Of a stretch of 64,000 bases of DNA, positions 23,691 to 33,993 are shown piece after piece. Source of the DNA: Metopolophium dirhodum. Taxonomy: Eukaryota; Arthropoda; Insecta; Hemiptera; Aphididae. Position 1 is the first letter of the stretch. Each line of letters begins with the position of its first letter. The position numbers and the translations under genes are program-made. The notes below the pieces were generated by a model, which was not told the origin of the DNA, did no database searches, and worked only from the letters and a program-made list of their open reading frames with translations. The stretch spans positions 16,244,001-16,308,000 of the forward strand of contig NC_083567.1 of assembly GCF_019925205.1 (NCBI RefSeq). The letters are read 5' to 3'.

Positions 23691-23923
23691 GACTTTATCA
23701 TACAGCCGACAGCCCGATGACCTACATTTTTGTGTATTCTGGTCTACCCTATGATGGCCGCGAAGTAACGATCACGTCACCGTTTATCAGATTGCCCAGT
23801 TTGAAAGAGTCTCCAACAATTTCATCGGATGGATACGCCATAAACCGTGGCATAGCGCTGGGCCAGCATAATTTTGTCCGGATCAATATCTACAAAAATG
23901 ACGTCCCAATTATTAGAAGCTAA
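23691..23923 (+). CDS. Unrecognised gene, exon D
   Basis: After acceptor CCCACTTCCAG, the only open frame needs one carried base and reads LYHTADSPMTYIFVYSGLPY, DGREVTITSPFIRLPSLKES, PTISSDGYAINRGIALGQHN, FVRINIYKNDVPIIRS, then TAA TAA. Strong third-position GC and balanced residues mark it as coding. It looks like a beta-rich extracellular domain, but I cannot name a family. No consensus donor lies before the stop, so either this is a terminal exon or the donor is non-canonical. The phase clash with exon C could mean an unseen tiny exon, an indel, or a pseudogene. Confidence 0.6.
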
Positions 23924-24027
23924 TAATATAGGTACTTAATATTTATTGTAATATAATATAATATTAAACTCATTATACCCAGTTATTACGATTGAGTAGA
24001 AATAATATTTTTCAAATAATATTACAG

Positions 24028-24185
24028 TGTCTTTGTCGAACAGTCAGCTGTACGAAGTTTCCGCCGTGCCACAAAACGGGTCGACGCCGGTCGCTGAACA
24101 TGGGAAGTCCTCAAGTCCACCCAGCATCGTATTGATGAATCAACAATACATCTTACATCTTACATCTATCATTACAATCTTATAA
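24028..24185 (+). CDS. Unrecognised gene, candidate terminal exon E
   Basis: After acceptor AATATTACAG, with one base carried in, it reads SLSNSQLYEVSAVPQNGSTP, VAEHGKSSSPPSIVLMNQQY, ILHLTSIITIL, then TAA. A Ser/Pro-rich spacer followed by a hydrophobic end is what a C-terminal membrane or GPI-anchor signal would look like, in keeping with a secreted or surface protein. An AATAAA lies at 24261-24266. Other frames of this exon stop early. Connection to exon D is uncertain because D shows no consensus donor in the right phase (a weak GC donor near 23918 would fit). Confidence 0.5.
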
Positions 24186-24260
24186 TTATTCACCTGAATG
24201 CATGTAATCCTGAATGTACAGTTAATTTATTATACCCATCTAAAAAGTCAACACTGCATT

Positions 24261-24266
24261 AATAAA
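24261..24266 (+). terminator. Poly(A) signal AATAAA for the 23-24 kb gene
   Basis: Canonical AATAAA 76 bases after the stop of exon E. In an AT-rich genome this hexamer is frequent, so the support comes from its position. Confidence 0.45.
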
Positions 24267-24506
24267 AGTATTTATTGTTAAAACAAAATTGAGTTCTATA
24301 TTAATTGTAGGTACTTAAAAATTATTTGGGTATAAAGGAAACATATTTTAATCATACAAAATTAGATAAACTAAAAGACAAAAATAATAAGTAAATACGT
24401 CGTGTTAAAAATAGTTAATATAGGTAGGACATGTACCTATTATGTAGGTAGGTACTTATCCAAAACTCGTTTATCAGGAATTAAATAAAAAGGGAGGTCA
24501 ATTAAA

Positions 24507-25645
24507 AAAAGGTGGGTAAGTGGATGTCGCTCTGCTGTACAGTAGGTTACAAGTGGGTCACTGTAATGGATGGTGTTAAATTTGAATTCAATGATATAAT
24601 ATCATTGTATAAGAAAAACGATTCTGAGCAAAAACGGTCCGTCAGCCTATAATATTACCAAGTATATTTGATGATATTATAGTGAATAAAGTAATTTATA
24701 TATAACCTATTTACGTGGAGCCTTGTTTTAAATCAGCTCAAAAAGAGTCAAAATATTTTCAACATGTTATGGTGTATAGAAAATGCTAATATAAACATTC
24801 TGTGAAATTTTCAAGTACAGTATCTACAGTATCTACAGTCATACGTTTTTTAATTACAACAAAATAAGAAAATCGCTACATGAGAAATCAAGTGAATATC
24901 AAATGTTGTACAAATATGAATTTCAAACGTTCATAAAAATTTAATTTGACTTTCTTGTAGACATTTTTTTTTTGATATAGGTAGGTAAACTTATGGATAA
25001 TCTTGTATTACATTTTTGAATCTTCGATTGAAAAAGAAATATTTTTATGAATTCTCAACTAAAAATAATTTGATAATTTTCGTGATTTTTCCGTATTTTG
25101 TCAATATTTGAACTTTAAATGCTTATAAATAAAAACCGTGACTAAGGATTTTTAATTTTTTTCATATGCCTTTGAAACAATAACCTAGGAACCTTCTATT
25201 AAATTTTCAAGCTTTTTTAACCAACAAATAACATTTTATTGATATTTATAGAAAAAAAACTAAAATAAAATGGAAACTGAAAATGTCCGTAAACAGCTCA
25301 AAATAAGTCAAAATATTTGGAAAATGTTATGGTGTATAAAAAATGCTAATGTAAGCATTCAGTCAAAATTTAATGTACCTACGGTCATTTGTTTTAGAGT
25401 TGCACCAAAAACCAAAATTTCTCGAAAACGGACTTTGCGTAAAAAATTCCCGTTTTTCCTTTGTTTTTCACGTCGTTTTCGGAAAATTTTACTTTTGACC
25501 CCCCATAGTACCAACTAGATTCACTTTCCTATCAGAAAAGTTACTGTTAAAGAAAATTCAAGCACTTTTACTGTCCTAAAAAGTGATAACACACACAAAA
25601 AAAAATAAAAATGTAAAATCAATACATTCATCACTTCCCTCAGAA
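24507..25645. repeat. Aphid dispersed repeat with GATTCTGAGC core, long copy
   Basis: Starts AAAAGGTGGGTAAGTGGATG then TCGCTCTGCTGTACAGTAGG, with ACGATTCTGAGC at about 24616; ends CCCTCAGAATCTAAAAAA near 25640. Inside is a direct repeat of about 100 bp: CAGCTCAAAAAGAGTCAAAA near 24735 and CAGCTCAAAATAAGTCAAAA near 25294, both followed by ATGTTATGGTGTAT and AAAATGCTAAT. CTCGAAAACGGACTTTGCGT near 25419 is another common piece of this family. The open frame at 25270-25518 lies in it and is not a gene. Confidence 0.65.
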
Positions 25646-25649
25646 TCTA

Positions 25650-25800
25650 AAAAAAAAATTGGAAGTCACTCTGCTGAAAAGTAGGTTACAAATGGGTGAC
25701 TGTTATGGATAGTGTTAAATTTGAATTCAATGATATAATATCATAGTATACGAAAAACGATTTTAAGTGGAGACGATTTGTCAGCCTAGGATATTGTATA
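25650..25800. repeat. Aphid dispersed repeat, 5' fragment of a second copy
   Basis: Directly follows the previous copy: GGAAGTCACTCTGCTGAAAA then GTAGGTTACAAATGGGTGAC, and ACGATTTTAAGTGGAGACGA near 25757. Matches the first about 130 bp of the copies at 16812 and 24507, then diverges. A related short piece (AAAAACGATTCTGAGCAAAG) is at 29181. Confidence 0.6.
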
Positions 25801-26371
25801 CTATATTTATATTGATATTATTAAATATTATTTATACCGTAGCCGGTTAAGTTGAATTATTATTATTTGTTTATTATCGTATTTGTATATGATAATATAT
25901 TTTAGACGTTTCAATTACTCACGAATAATATTTTTAAAATAGGCATATGTATATATTACAAGTAACAACGAATTAAGAACGATATTGCAAAAAATAATTG
26001 CCGGAAATCATTAGTTTTTAACTGAAAACGACAGGGAAGTCTGAACTTGGTGGTCACTCTTATTTTTAAGTTATATGTATTATAACTAATTGAAATTTTT
26101 GGTATTTTCATATGTACCCGGTGTATCACACTGCGCTTGCTCGAACAATTAAAATCAAAAACATCCCTCGACTTGTTATGTAAAACCACCATGGGTGGGT
26201 TTCAGAATTATTTTTGCATCATCAATTTTAAAACGTTGATTTACCTAGATTAAAAAAAAAATTAATTTTAATACTTAAGCTCGGTAAACTTTAAGCGTTG
26301 TATGGGTGCGTAAAACACCGAAAATCGTGAACTTCGTAAGGCTATACCATAAAAACCAATGATTTGCAGGT
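25801..26371. other. AT-rich interval, no gene supported
   Basis: Open frame at 25956-26192 (minus) has no initiation context or family signature. A TATTACAAGTAAC-to-ATTATTTTTGCATC stretch is unremarkable. Nothing named. Confidence 0.4.
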
Positions 26372-27100
26372 AGTCGAGTTTTGGACAAGTACCTACATAG
26401 GTAACTTATAATAATTCATATTGTAAATTAATTAGGTACCAAAAAAATATAACTTCTCAAACACTGTGTCTATTGGCACTGGCGGGAGAATGTATTAGAA
26501 TGTCTATAAACTTGCGGACCAGTTTGTATAGTTAAATTTGGCATGCGAACTATAATTGAAATAGAAAACCAGAATAGGTGCATTGCAGATCACAAAGATT
26601 TCTGTAAATACGATTTATAAATATACCGTATATGTATACTGAGTACTTATATAATAATATATAAGTTCTTTGGATTTATCATAGTAAATAATATATTTTA
26701 TGATATCTATGGCAATCGTCAATTGTCGAAATTCGTCGGCGACGGTTAACAATTCTAATAATTTCAGCAATACTATTGTATTATAAATTATTATAAAATT
26801 TCGTTTGATCAGGTTATTTTCATAAAATATTTCGATACTTTCAAGTTTCAGCTAATCGGAGTGAGATGATTAGATGAAGATGGATGAAGATAGCTGTTTC
26901 TTCGGCGATGGCGGCACTCTAGCTACGTTTCATCGGAAGAGTAGATGTTTACGAGTAAGTTTGTTTTCATATTATTACCTACTATTTTACATTTACTTTT
27001 TAGACTTAAATTAAATATTTTATGCCACGGACAATCTGTTAACTAGGTAACGTAGAAGCATTTATAAGTTTAATCCCAATAGCGCAATGTATAAAATACG
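26372..27100 (+). repeat. Promoter/exon-like module, copy 1
   Basis: Two blocks are shared with copy 3 (31540-32290). Block one (about 26372-26545) includes GTCGAGTTTTGGACAAGTAC, a TATA-like GTCTATAAACTTG and TTGGCATGCGA. Block two (about 26845-27090) includes ATGAAGATAGCTGTTTCTTC, a donor-like ACGAGTAAGTTTG at 26951, and AATCTGTTAACTAGGTAACG then TAGAAGC. A plausible exon runs 26852-26954 (acceptor TTTCAG, donor GTAAGT). Reading frames differ between copies, so the shared exon is more likely untranslated or non-coding than protein-coding. Function unknown. Confidence 0.55.
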
Positions 27101-30100
27101 CGAGACCGTCTTCGTTTCACCACGCCAAGTTTAATACGCATCTTTTTGCATGTTATACTATACGCCGGGTATTACCTTAGGTTTGCGCGAAGTATTTAAA
27201 ACAATATTATGTTATTAATCTTTATATTTTATATTTTTATATACATAAATACATTATACACCTCAAATTATATTTTATTAGCATACTTAAACCTTTTTTA
27301 GTGTAGTTTATACCCTATAGATGGCTATAGATATAGGTATTAAATGTCTTGCAATTATATATTTTACTATAATTATTAATTTCATTATAATATAATATAA
27401 CAATACACTCTAAATTAAATTAGTTGTTACCAAGACAGACAGTCTTAAAACAAACTCTTTTCTGGACGTTTTCAAAACGTATTATGCTTAAAAAAAATTG
27501 CACAGTTGTCGTAGCAGTGAGTTACTAGATCAACCCGTATGACATCAAATAGGAATTATTCTTGTTTTTTTAAATAGTTTTTTCGAAAAATATATGTAAC
27601 ATGTATAGCTCATACAATTATGAATAATTATAGTTAATGGAAATGCGGATGTTTGTACTTCATAGATATTTTTTTAGTTAATAATCGTGTAAATAATTTG
27701 ATTAAACAATCAGGTACTTACCTACTCATCACTAGTATAAATTTTATTATATTACGTGTAAAATCACCAACACAAGGTGTAGACTGCGTTTAAAAAATTA
27801 AAAACATAAAATAAAATATAAAATAATGTTGTAGTAGAAGCTGGAAACTGTAGCTTATTTTAATTTATAAACCACCTAATGTAACCGAGAATGTAACTAT
27901 TAAATTCATCATTAAATGATTATTCAGAGATCACTTTGGGATAAATGTAAATTAAATTAAAAATAATTAAAAAACATTTTGTGAAAGGAACAAGATTACT
28001 GCTAATATTTAAGTCTTAATTATTATTAACAAATAAATACAAATAATAGATTTTTTAATAGCTTTTTACTATTAACATTCAGTGTAAATATAGTTTCTGA
28101 TCGACTTACCAATATGTAATAAACCTATATATGTAATAAAATAATTATTCATATCAAATAATCCTAACAATTTAATGCAAGGATTCTCAAAAATTGATCT
28201 TACAGCAGCGTTAAAACACCAAAAATACATTTGTACATCATTTACAAAATTTATACTAAATACCTACAATTAAATTAAACTAAAAATAAACATATGATTA
28301 CATACTGAGTTCCTATAGTATAATATTATGTATGAAAATTGAATATTTATTACGAATACTTATCGTTTACACAGACCACAAGAAAAAATAATTAAAAATA
28401 TTAAAAAAAAAAAACCTTGTAAAAATATAGTTGGTATTATAGTATTTGATGAATTTACTGTATACGTTTATGGCTTTATGTTAACTCTAAAATCCAGTAA
28501 TCACATTTTTATTTAATAATTCATAAAATACAATATGCTCTTATAAAAATATTCTTGTGCTTCTGATATCTGTTCACCACCTTAATCAATAATTAAATTG
28601 ATAAACGAAAATTTATTATATCCGTGGATTCATCATAATAACTGGTAATTTTTTTTCCAAATACAACGTTATAAGTTATAGGTAACTATATTAATTTAGT
28701 GTCACATACTTAACTTCTATTGTTCACCTAATATCTATATTCTATATCATAGGGATTAGGGATGTATAACCATGTACACATAAAAGTATATTCACGGAAT
28801 GGTCAACTGCCTATCCTGACGTGTGCGCACTTATGAATAATATACCTACTCATATACTCGTATAGGTATATAAATATACCTATATAAATAGTGTAATACT
28901 ACATACACGAATGTGTTACCTATTATGTCCCTAAAAGTTCAACATTTATTATTATATTTATTTATTTTTTAAATATAGGTAGGTACATTACAAGACTCTA
29001 ATTAAAATCACATTTTTTTTTATTTTTTTGAACACAATGTTTTAAAAATTATAAATTAATATATAATTTATTGGTATAGTACTAAATAAACTAATGAAAT
29101 AAAACAAACACAACTACTATAATTATTAGTAATAATAATATATCCACGTATAAATTATTAAAATACAAAACGAACAAACGAAAAACGATTCTGAGCAAAG
29201 ATATCGTTGACTAATAAATAATATTGAGATTAAAGTAATTTATTTTTTCGGTAGAAAATCGGTATAAATATGAATTATAAATATTTTTTTATTTTCATAC
29301 CATGACGCGTGTGTGAAAAATTGTTTATATTAAGTGTTTAAGATGTTAGATTTCGGTTCAGCTGATTGTCCACCCCCTCACTCTTCCGTATCAATGCATC
29401 AGAAATTATTATTTATAATATTTAAATATAAACTGCATTTTCTGAATTTTCTAAAACATAGCTTTCCAAGCAAAGAATTCGTTTCATATATTATCAACGA
29501 ATTGAAAAATGAAATTAGAACATTTATACGGGATAAAGTCAATTTTATAAAAACTTATTAGAAAAAAATTAAATACAATTAAATAAAGGTAATTTTTTTT
29601 CTTATATTTCTATTTTTTTACGTACCCATTATGTTCGATACTATAACTTCAGTCTTCAGTTATATAAAACAACACTTGCCAATATGGAATTACTGTCGAA
29701 TTTTTATATTTTAAAATATTAAATAGCATCTGATCGACTGATGTGCTATAATGAAACTCAAAATATAACGAATACACTACCTATACACTTATCTAAATTC
29801 TATTTTATATTCGTTTAAATTGGACTTTTAATTTTTCTGGCCATTTAATTAAGCTTTGTAATATAAGTGCATTAAATCGTATTTTTAAGGAATTTTTCTT
29901 ATTTTTAATGCATTTAAATCCACGTCCTATTTATAACTTAACGTTATTTTGTATGTACCAATCGATTAGTGTACACAATAAAAAATATAATATTATTGAT
30001 GGGTTAATAGGTTGATAACTATTATGTAGGTAGGTACAGTTTTGTACGTTCAATGTATCGATCTTAATTCATAAAGTAGCTAAATGAGTCAAATGATTTT
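27101..30100. other. AT-rich interval, no gene supported
   Basis: Long AT-rich stretch with short direct pieces of known dispersed repeats (for example ACGATTCTGAGCAAAG near 29185). The open frame at 29334-29561 is uninterrupted for 75 codons but has no splice context or family signature. No RNA gene or TE end pair recognised. Confidence 0.45.
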
Positions 30101-30227
30101 GTCCATGGGTGGGGGGGGGAGGATATGGCTGATTTTTTAACATGCACTATTTCAAGGGCTCTTAATCTAAGGGGCGCACCACTCTAAGGGGGAGTGACAC
30201 AATTTCGTAAGGGGGGGGGGGGGGGGG
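30101..30227 (+). repeat. G-rich low-complexity patch ending in G17
   Basis: Runs of G9 (30111), GGGG, GGGGG and G17 (30211-30227) within 127 bases of otherwise AT-rich DNA. The plus strand could form G-quadruplexes. GGGCGCACC and GGGGGAGTG between the runs suggest an old repeat terminus. Run lengths are assembly-sensitive. Confidence 0.7.
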
Positions 30228-30747
30228 CGTGAAAATGTTTAAGAAAAAACACGAATTTATTTAGTTATTTTGTTATTTAGGTAATACATATTAATTAATA
30301 GGTATTTCTTAAATTTGTTTTATTATTTTATTTGAAACATTATTTTTAAATATTGGGATCAATAAGACTATTTTTATATAATTACTATTTTATATCAATT
30401 AGAATTTGTTTATAAACCAAGTAATAAATAAATGGTTACCAAGTAAAAAAACCGTTATCTATATTATAAATTTGAATTCAATTTACTGCATTTGCGTCTA
30501 GTAGAAACAAATAAATGTTTTATTGAAGATAATGTAAAAATATCCATCATCCATCGGTTAGGACCATATATATATTTTCTATGATTAGGACGGTGAGGTT
30601 ATAATTATACCTAAATAATCTATGGCAAATGATTGTCATTTTGAGACGAACAGCAATATTCCAATACGTACTCACAAATTTCGTTCCATTCTGGTTATTA
30701 AGCTAGGTGCCTATTTTTATAAATGTCATTAATCTCAATACTTCCAG

Positions 30748-30960
30748 ACTGAACTTTTGGATCGGAGATATGAAGACGCGTGCTGCATTTTGCTTGGCGG
30801 AGACGCACAGCTCCGACACTAGACAATATTATACACTCAAAGGGACCGCGTTTCGCCGGAAGAATAAATAATTACGTAAGTTTTGTCCTACTACACTGTT
30901 GACGCGGTAGACCTAATGTAAATATTTATTGTCAGACAAACTTATATACCCGCTAGACGT
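30748..30960 (+). repeat. Promoter/exon-like module, copy 2 (diverged)
   Basis: Acceptor-like CTTCCAG, then ATCGGAGATATGAAGACGCG, CGCCGGAAGAATAAATAATT and a donor-like TTACGTAAGTTTTG at 30872. Downstream AATGTAAATATTTATTGTCA matches AATTAAATATTTATTGTCG of copy 3. The order of matches is the same as in copies 1 and 3, so it is an older member. From its ATG it is open for 33 codons (MKTRAAFCLAETHSSDTRQY, then YTLKGTAFRRKNK), a frame not conserved in the others. Confidence 0.45.
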
Positions 30961-31539
30961 AGAGTAGTTTTTAAAATCCAGTTGTTATAGGTGTACAAAA
31001 ATTAGAATATTATGAAAAATTCCTTAAATTATAATACTTTGCCTACAACTGTTAATTTATTGTTATAGTAGAATAATTTTTAAAATTTTAAATCAATGAT
31101 TAGGTAATGCTTTTATAAGTAGGAAGGTAGGTTTTTATACCTACCTAACAAAATAAGAAAATACATAATGATTAATGTTATTTAATATGATTTGTAAGTA
31201 CATAGCACATTATACCTATCACTTGGTGACGATTATTTTTGTTTTATACGTTCTTCGTAATTCAGTTCCGTCACGATAGTTTTAGTTTTCGTTAAATGTG
31301 AAACATACATTTTCTATGCATACGGGATACGGGCATTAAATATTTGGGTTTTAAGAGAACACCTCAAACGTACGTTTTATTTTGGGGGTTTTACGGGATA
31401 TACCTATAGGAAATTTTCTTCAAATTTTCAGACTTCACTATTTGATATTGTGATATGATTTGTACCTAGGTTAAGTTTCTGTTTTAGAATCGATCGATAT
31501 GTTACCTAGGTATATCACATTCTTTAATTTAAATTCTGG

Positions 31540-32290
31540 TAGTCGAGTATTGGACAAGTACCTACGTAACTTATAATTCGTATCGTAATTTAATTACTAA
31601 AGAAATATAATTTCCCCAACAGTGTCTAGGGCCACCGGCAGCAGAATGCATTATAGAATGTATATAAACTTGTGGTCTAGTATATGGTTAAAATTGGCAT
31701 GCGACCAACAACTGGGGGCTTGTTCTGGAAAATTTAAATGATCTAATAAGGTTCATCTCATTGTTTGAATTAAATTAATTTTTAAGCAATTGTTGTGTTA
31801 ATCAATTTTTTAATTTATTTCATTCAACACACTCGTCTCAGTTTTCTAGTACCTCTAGATTTCTCACAAAATTCATATCGATCATCTCTCAGCTTTCATA
31901 TTCAAAACCAAAAAAATATGTATTTTTATCTTATTTCAATCTTTTTCATCGAATACCATTATATATTACAGATCATAAAGATACTAGTATTGTATACTAG
32001 ATAAGTTTCAATTAGCGAGATGTGGAGAGAGATGGAGATGGAGCGAGATGTAGACGGATGAAGATAGCTGTTTCTTCGACGACAGCGTGTGCTGCAGTAC
32101 AGCTAGGTTTCACTGGAAGAGTCGATGTTTATGCGTAAGTTTGTTTTTATATTATTTTGGTCTTACATTTACTTTTTAGACTTGAATTAAATATTTATTG
32201 TCGCGGAAAATCTGTTAACTAAGTAACGTAGAAGCATATACGTTTACTACTGCCTACCAAAGGCGCAATGTATAATAATAATAAATTATA
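31540..32290 (+). repeat. Promoter/exon-like module, copy 3
   Basis: Mirrors copy 1: GTCGAGTATTGGACAAGTAC, TATA-like GTATATAAACTTG, TTGGCATGCGA, then ATGAAGATAGCTGTTTCTTC at about 32058, donor-like ATGCGTAAGTTTG at 32131, CTTACATTTACTTTTTAGAC and AATCTGTTAACTAAGTAACG. From its ATG it reads MKIAVSSTTACAAVQLGFTG then RVDVYA and stops, resembling a short signal peptide; copy 1 stops earlier in that frame. The segment between the two blocks is not conserved. Confidence 0.55.
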
Positions 32291-33009
32291 CGCCAGTCCG
32301 AACAATCCAAACGCTGTATTACTCGTAGTCGAGTTCTAGTTGATAACTGACTTGTGAATAAATAAAATTTTTGTTAGGTATAAAAATAAAACTAATAAAT
32401 CCTTGAATACAACATTTAAAAATACAAACTCTGTGTAATAAAAATTAATATTAAGTATTTATTGGTAGGTTTATATAATTTCTGTAGACTGTAACGCATA
32501 GGCCATTAGAATATTGTAGAACATTTTACTGCATAAGATGCGTGTTATTTCAGAAATGGTATTCATCAGTGAACATTTTCAAACTGGGAATAATATATCA
32601 TAATATGCAGATTGAAATGTGTGAACGTTTCAGTGTTTCGAAGACTAAGTTTCGTAGCAGATTTTGATTCCGTCACGGGGTATGTATTTTCTTATTTCTC
32701 AGTAGGTTTTTTTTTTATTATAGTTAATTGATCAGGGGATGTATTGCCCGAACATTTTCAATATTTGTATTGTAACTATACTGGTATAACACTATTCGGG
32801 CTATCAATAAAGTCGTGTTCAAAATTAGAAAATTGGTGAGGTATGATATTTTTTTAAGCAATTCTTTCGAGTAGGAAATTTGCTCAATGATATTTAAATA
32901 TTTTCACCGATAATCAAGTACGATGACTTGTAGGTAACTAGAGACTGAGTGAATTGGAATTAGGAAGTGTGTGATATGGCGAAGATAAGGAAATGGGTCA
33001 ACAGGATTT

Positions 33010-33424
33010 CAGAATGTTTGGTGTATGAAAGAGAAAGATGAAAAAGAAATGTAAGGTTAGGGTAGGTAAGTGGAGTGAGAGTAGCAGATATGAGAATAAT
33101 AAGTAAGGTGTTAAGGTACAAAAGAGGATAGAATAAGAAATTAAATAATTAAGGGTAGTGTAGGGTAGTGTACATATTGTAGTGAAAACAAGAGAGAATA
33201 GGTTTAGGTGGTTCGGTCACTGTATGATAAGAGTGAGAGTGGCTATAGAAGTTAATTTAGGGGAGAAATGACGGACGAGAAGACTGAAGAAGAGATGGAT
33301 AGACAGAATACCGATCATATGGAGGTGTGGAATGAGAGTGGCTGAACCTGTATATAGCTGTGAGAGACGGGGGAAGAAAAAGTGTAAAGGTAGAATAGTT
33401 ATGTTAACAATGCCGAATACGTAG
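33010..33424 (+). pseudogene. Degraded LINE C-terminal fragment
   Basis: The plus-strand frame at 33200-33424 reads RFRWFGHCMIRVRVAIEVNL, GEK, stop, RTRRLKKRWIDRIPIIW, then RCGMRVAEPVYSCERRGKKK. 'R.RWFGH..R' followed by 'RGRPKKRW.D' is the familiar tail of many animal non-LTR retrotransposon polyproteins. Upstream pieces in other frames (RMFGV; SGVRVADMRIISKVLRYKRG) fit the segment that normally precedes it, so the copy has stops and frameshifts. It ends about 40 bases before the inverted-repeat element at 33464. Confidence 0.6.
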
Positions 33425-33463
33425 GAAAATATCTTGAATTGCAAAGGCTCTATTGACTCTTTG

Positions 33464-33850
33464 GCTTCAACTAACCATAGGTTTACCTAACTAACCTTCT
33501 TATGACTCATTAGGACACTTTGAATAAAAAAATCCTGAGTTACAGGTTGCCGAACTTTAGTGTTTGATTATCAAGTTGCTCCTTTGATTTTTGACACCGT
33601 AATCCATGCTATGGATGAAGCCCATAGATAATAAAGATATGGATAGTCCACGCCTATGTTAAATACATTTGAGGCGGCGGTCCCGGAGGGAAAGGCAATT
33701 GAGGCTCCTTTATATTGATAGTCGATAGTCGATACTCGATATAAGTATACTTTATTTGGCCTCAATTTATTGTTCCCCTCGAAGTCCGCTGATAAGACCA
33801 TTATGTCCTATCCATAATGATGGAGCCATACCCAGCTCACTCGTGTAAAC
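33464..33850 (+). repeat. Left terminal inverted repeat of the 3.8-kb element
   Basis: 387 bp; pairs with 36853-37226. Includes GATAGTCGATAGTCGATACT, a short local duplication of GATAGTC absent from the right arm, so the arms have diverged by small indels. The minus-strand open frame 33571-33801 lies in it and is a by-product. Confidence 0.75.
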
Positions 33851-33860
33851 TTGTTGCCGG

Positions 33861-33993
33861 TTGGGATGTCAGCGCACTATTTGTTTTCGATCTTTGACCC
33901 ACGCGTAGCATACCAAATGTACGATTAAGAAAACACTAAAATGATTGGGTCAGAGAGAGAAATAAACGGTGCGCTAAAAATCTGACATCCTCT
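33861..33993. repeat. Small inverted repeat inside the element
   Basis: TGGGATGTCAGCGCACTATT (33863) through CTTTGACCCA pairs with TGGGTCAGAGAGAGAAATAA through CTGACATCC at about 33990. Arms are about 40 bases around a 45-base loop. It abuts the inner edge of the left terminal repeat and could be a separate small MITE. Confidence 0.55.

Noticed and set aside
33571..33801. 76-codon minus-strand frame
   Set aside because: Lies fully in the left terminal inverted repeat; the right arm does not keep it open because of indels.
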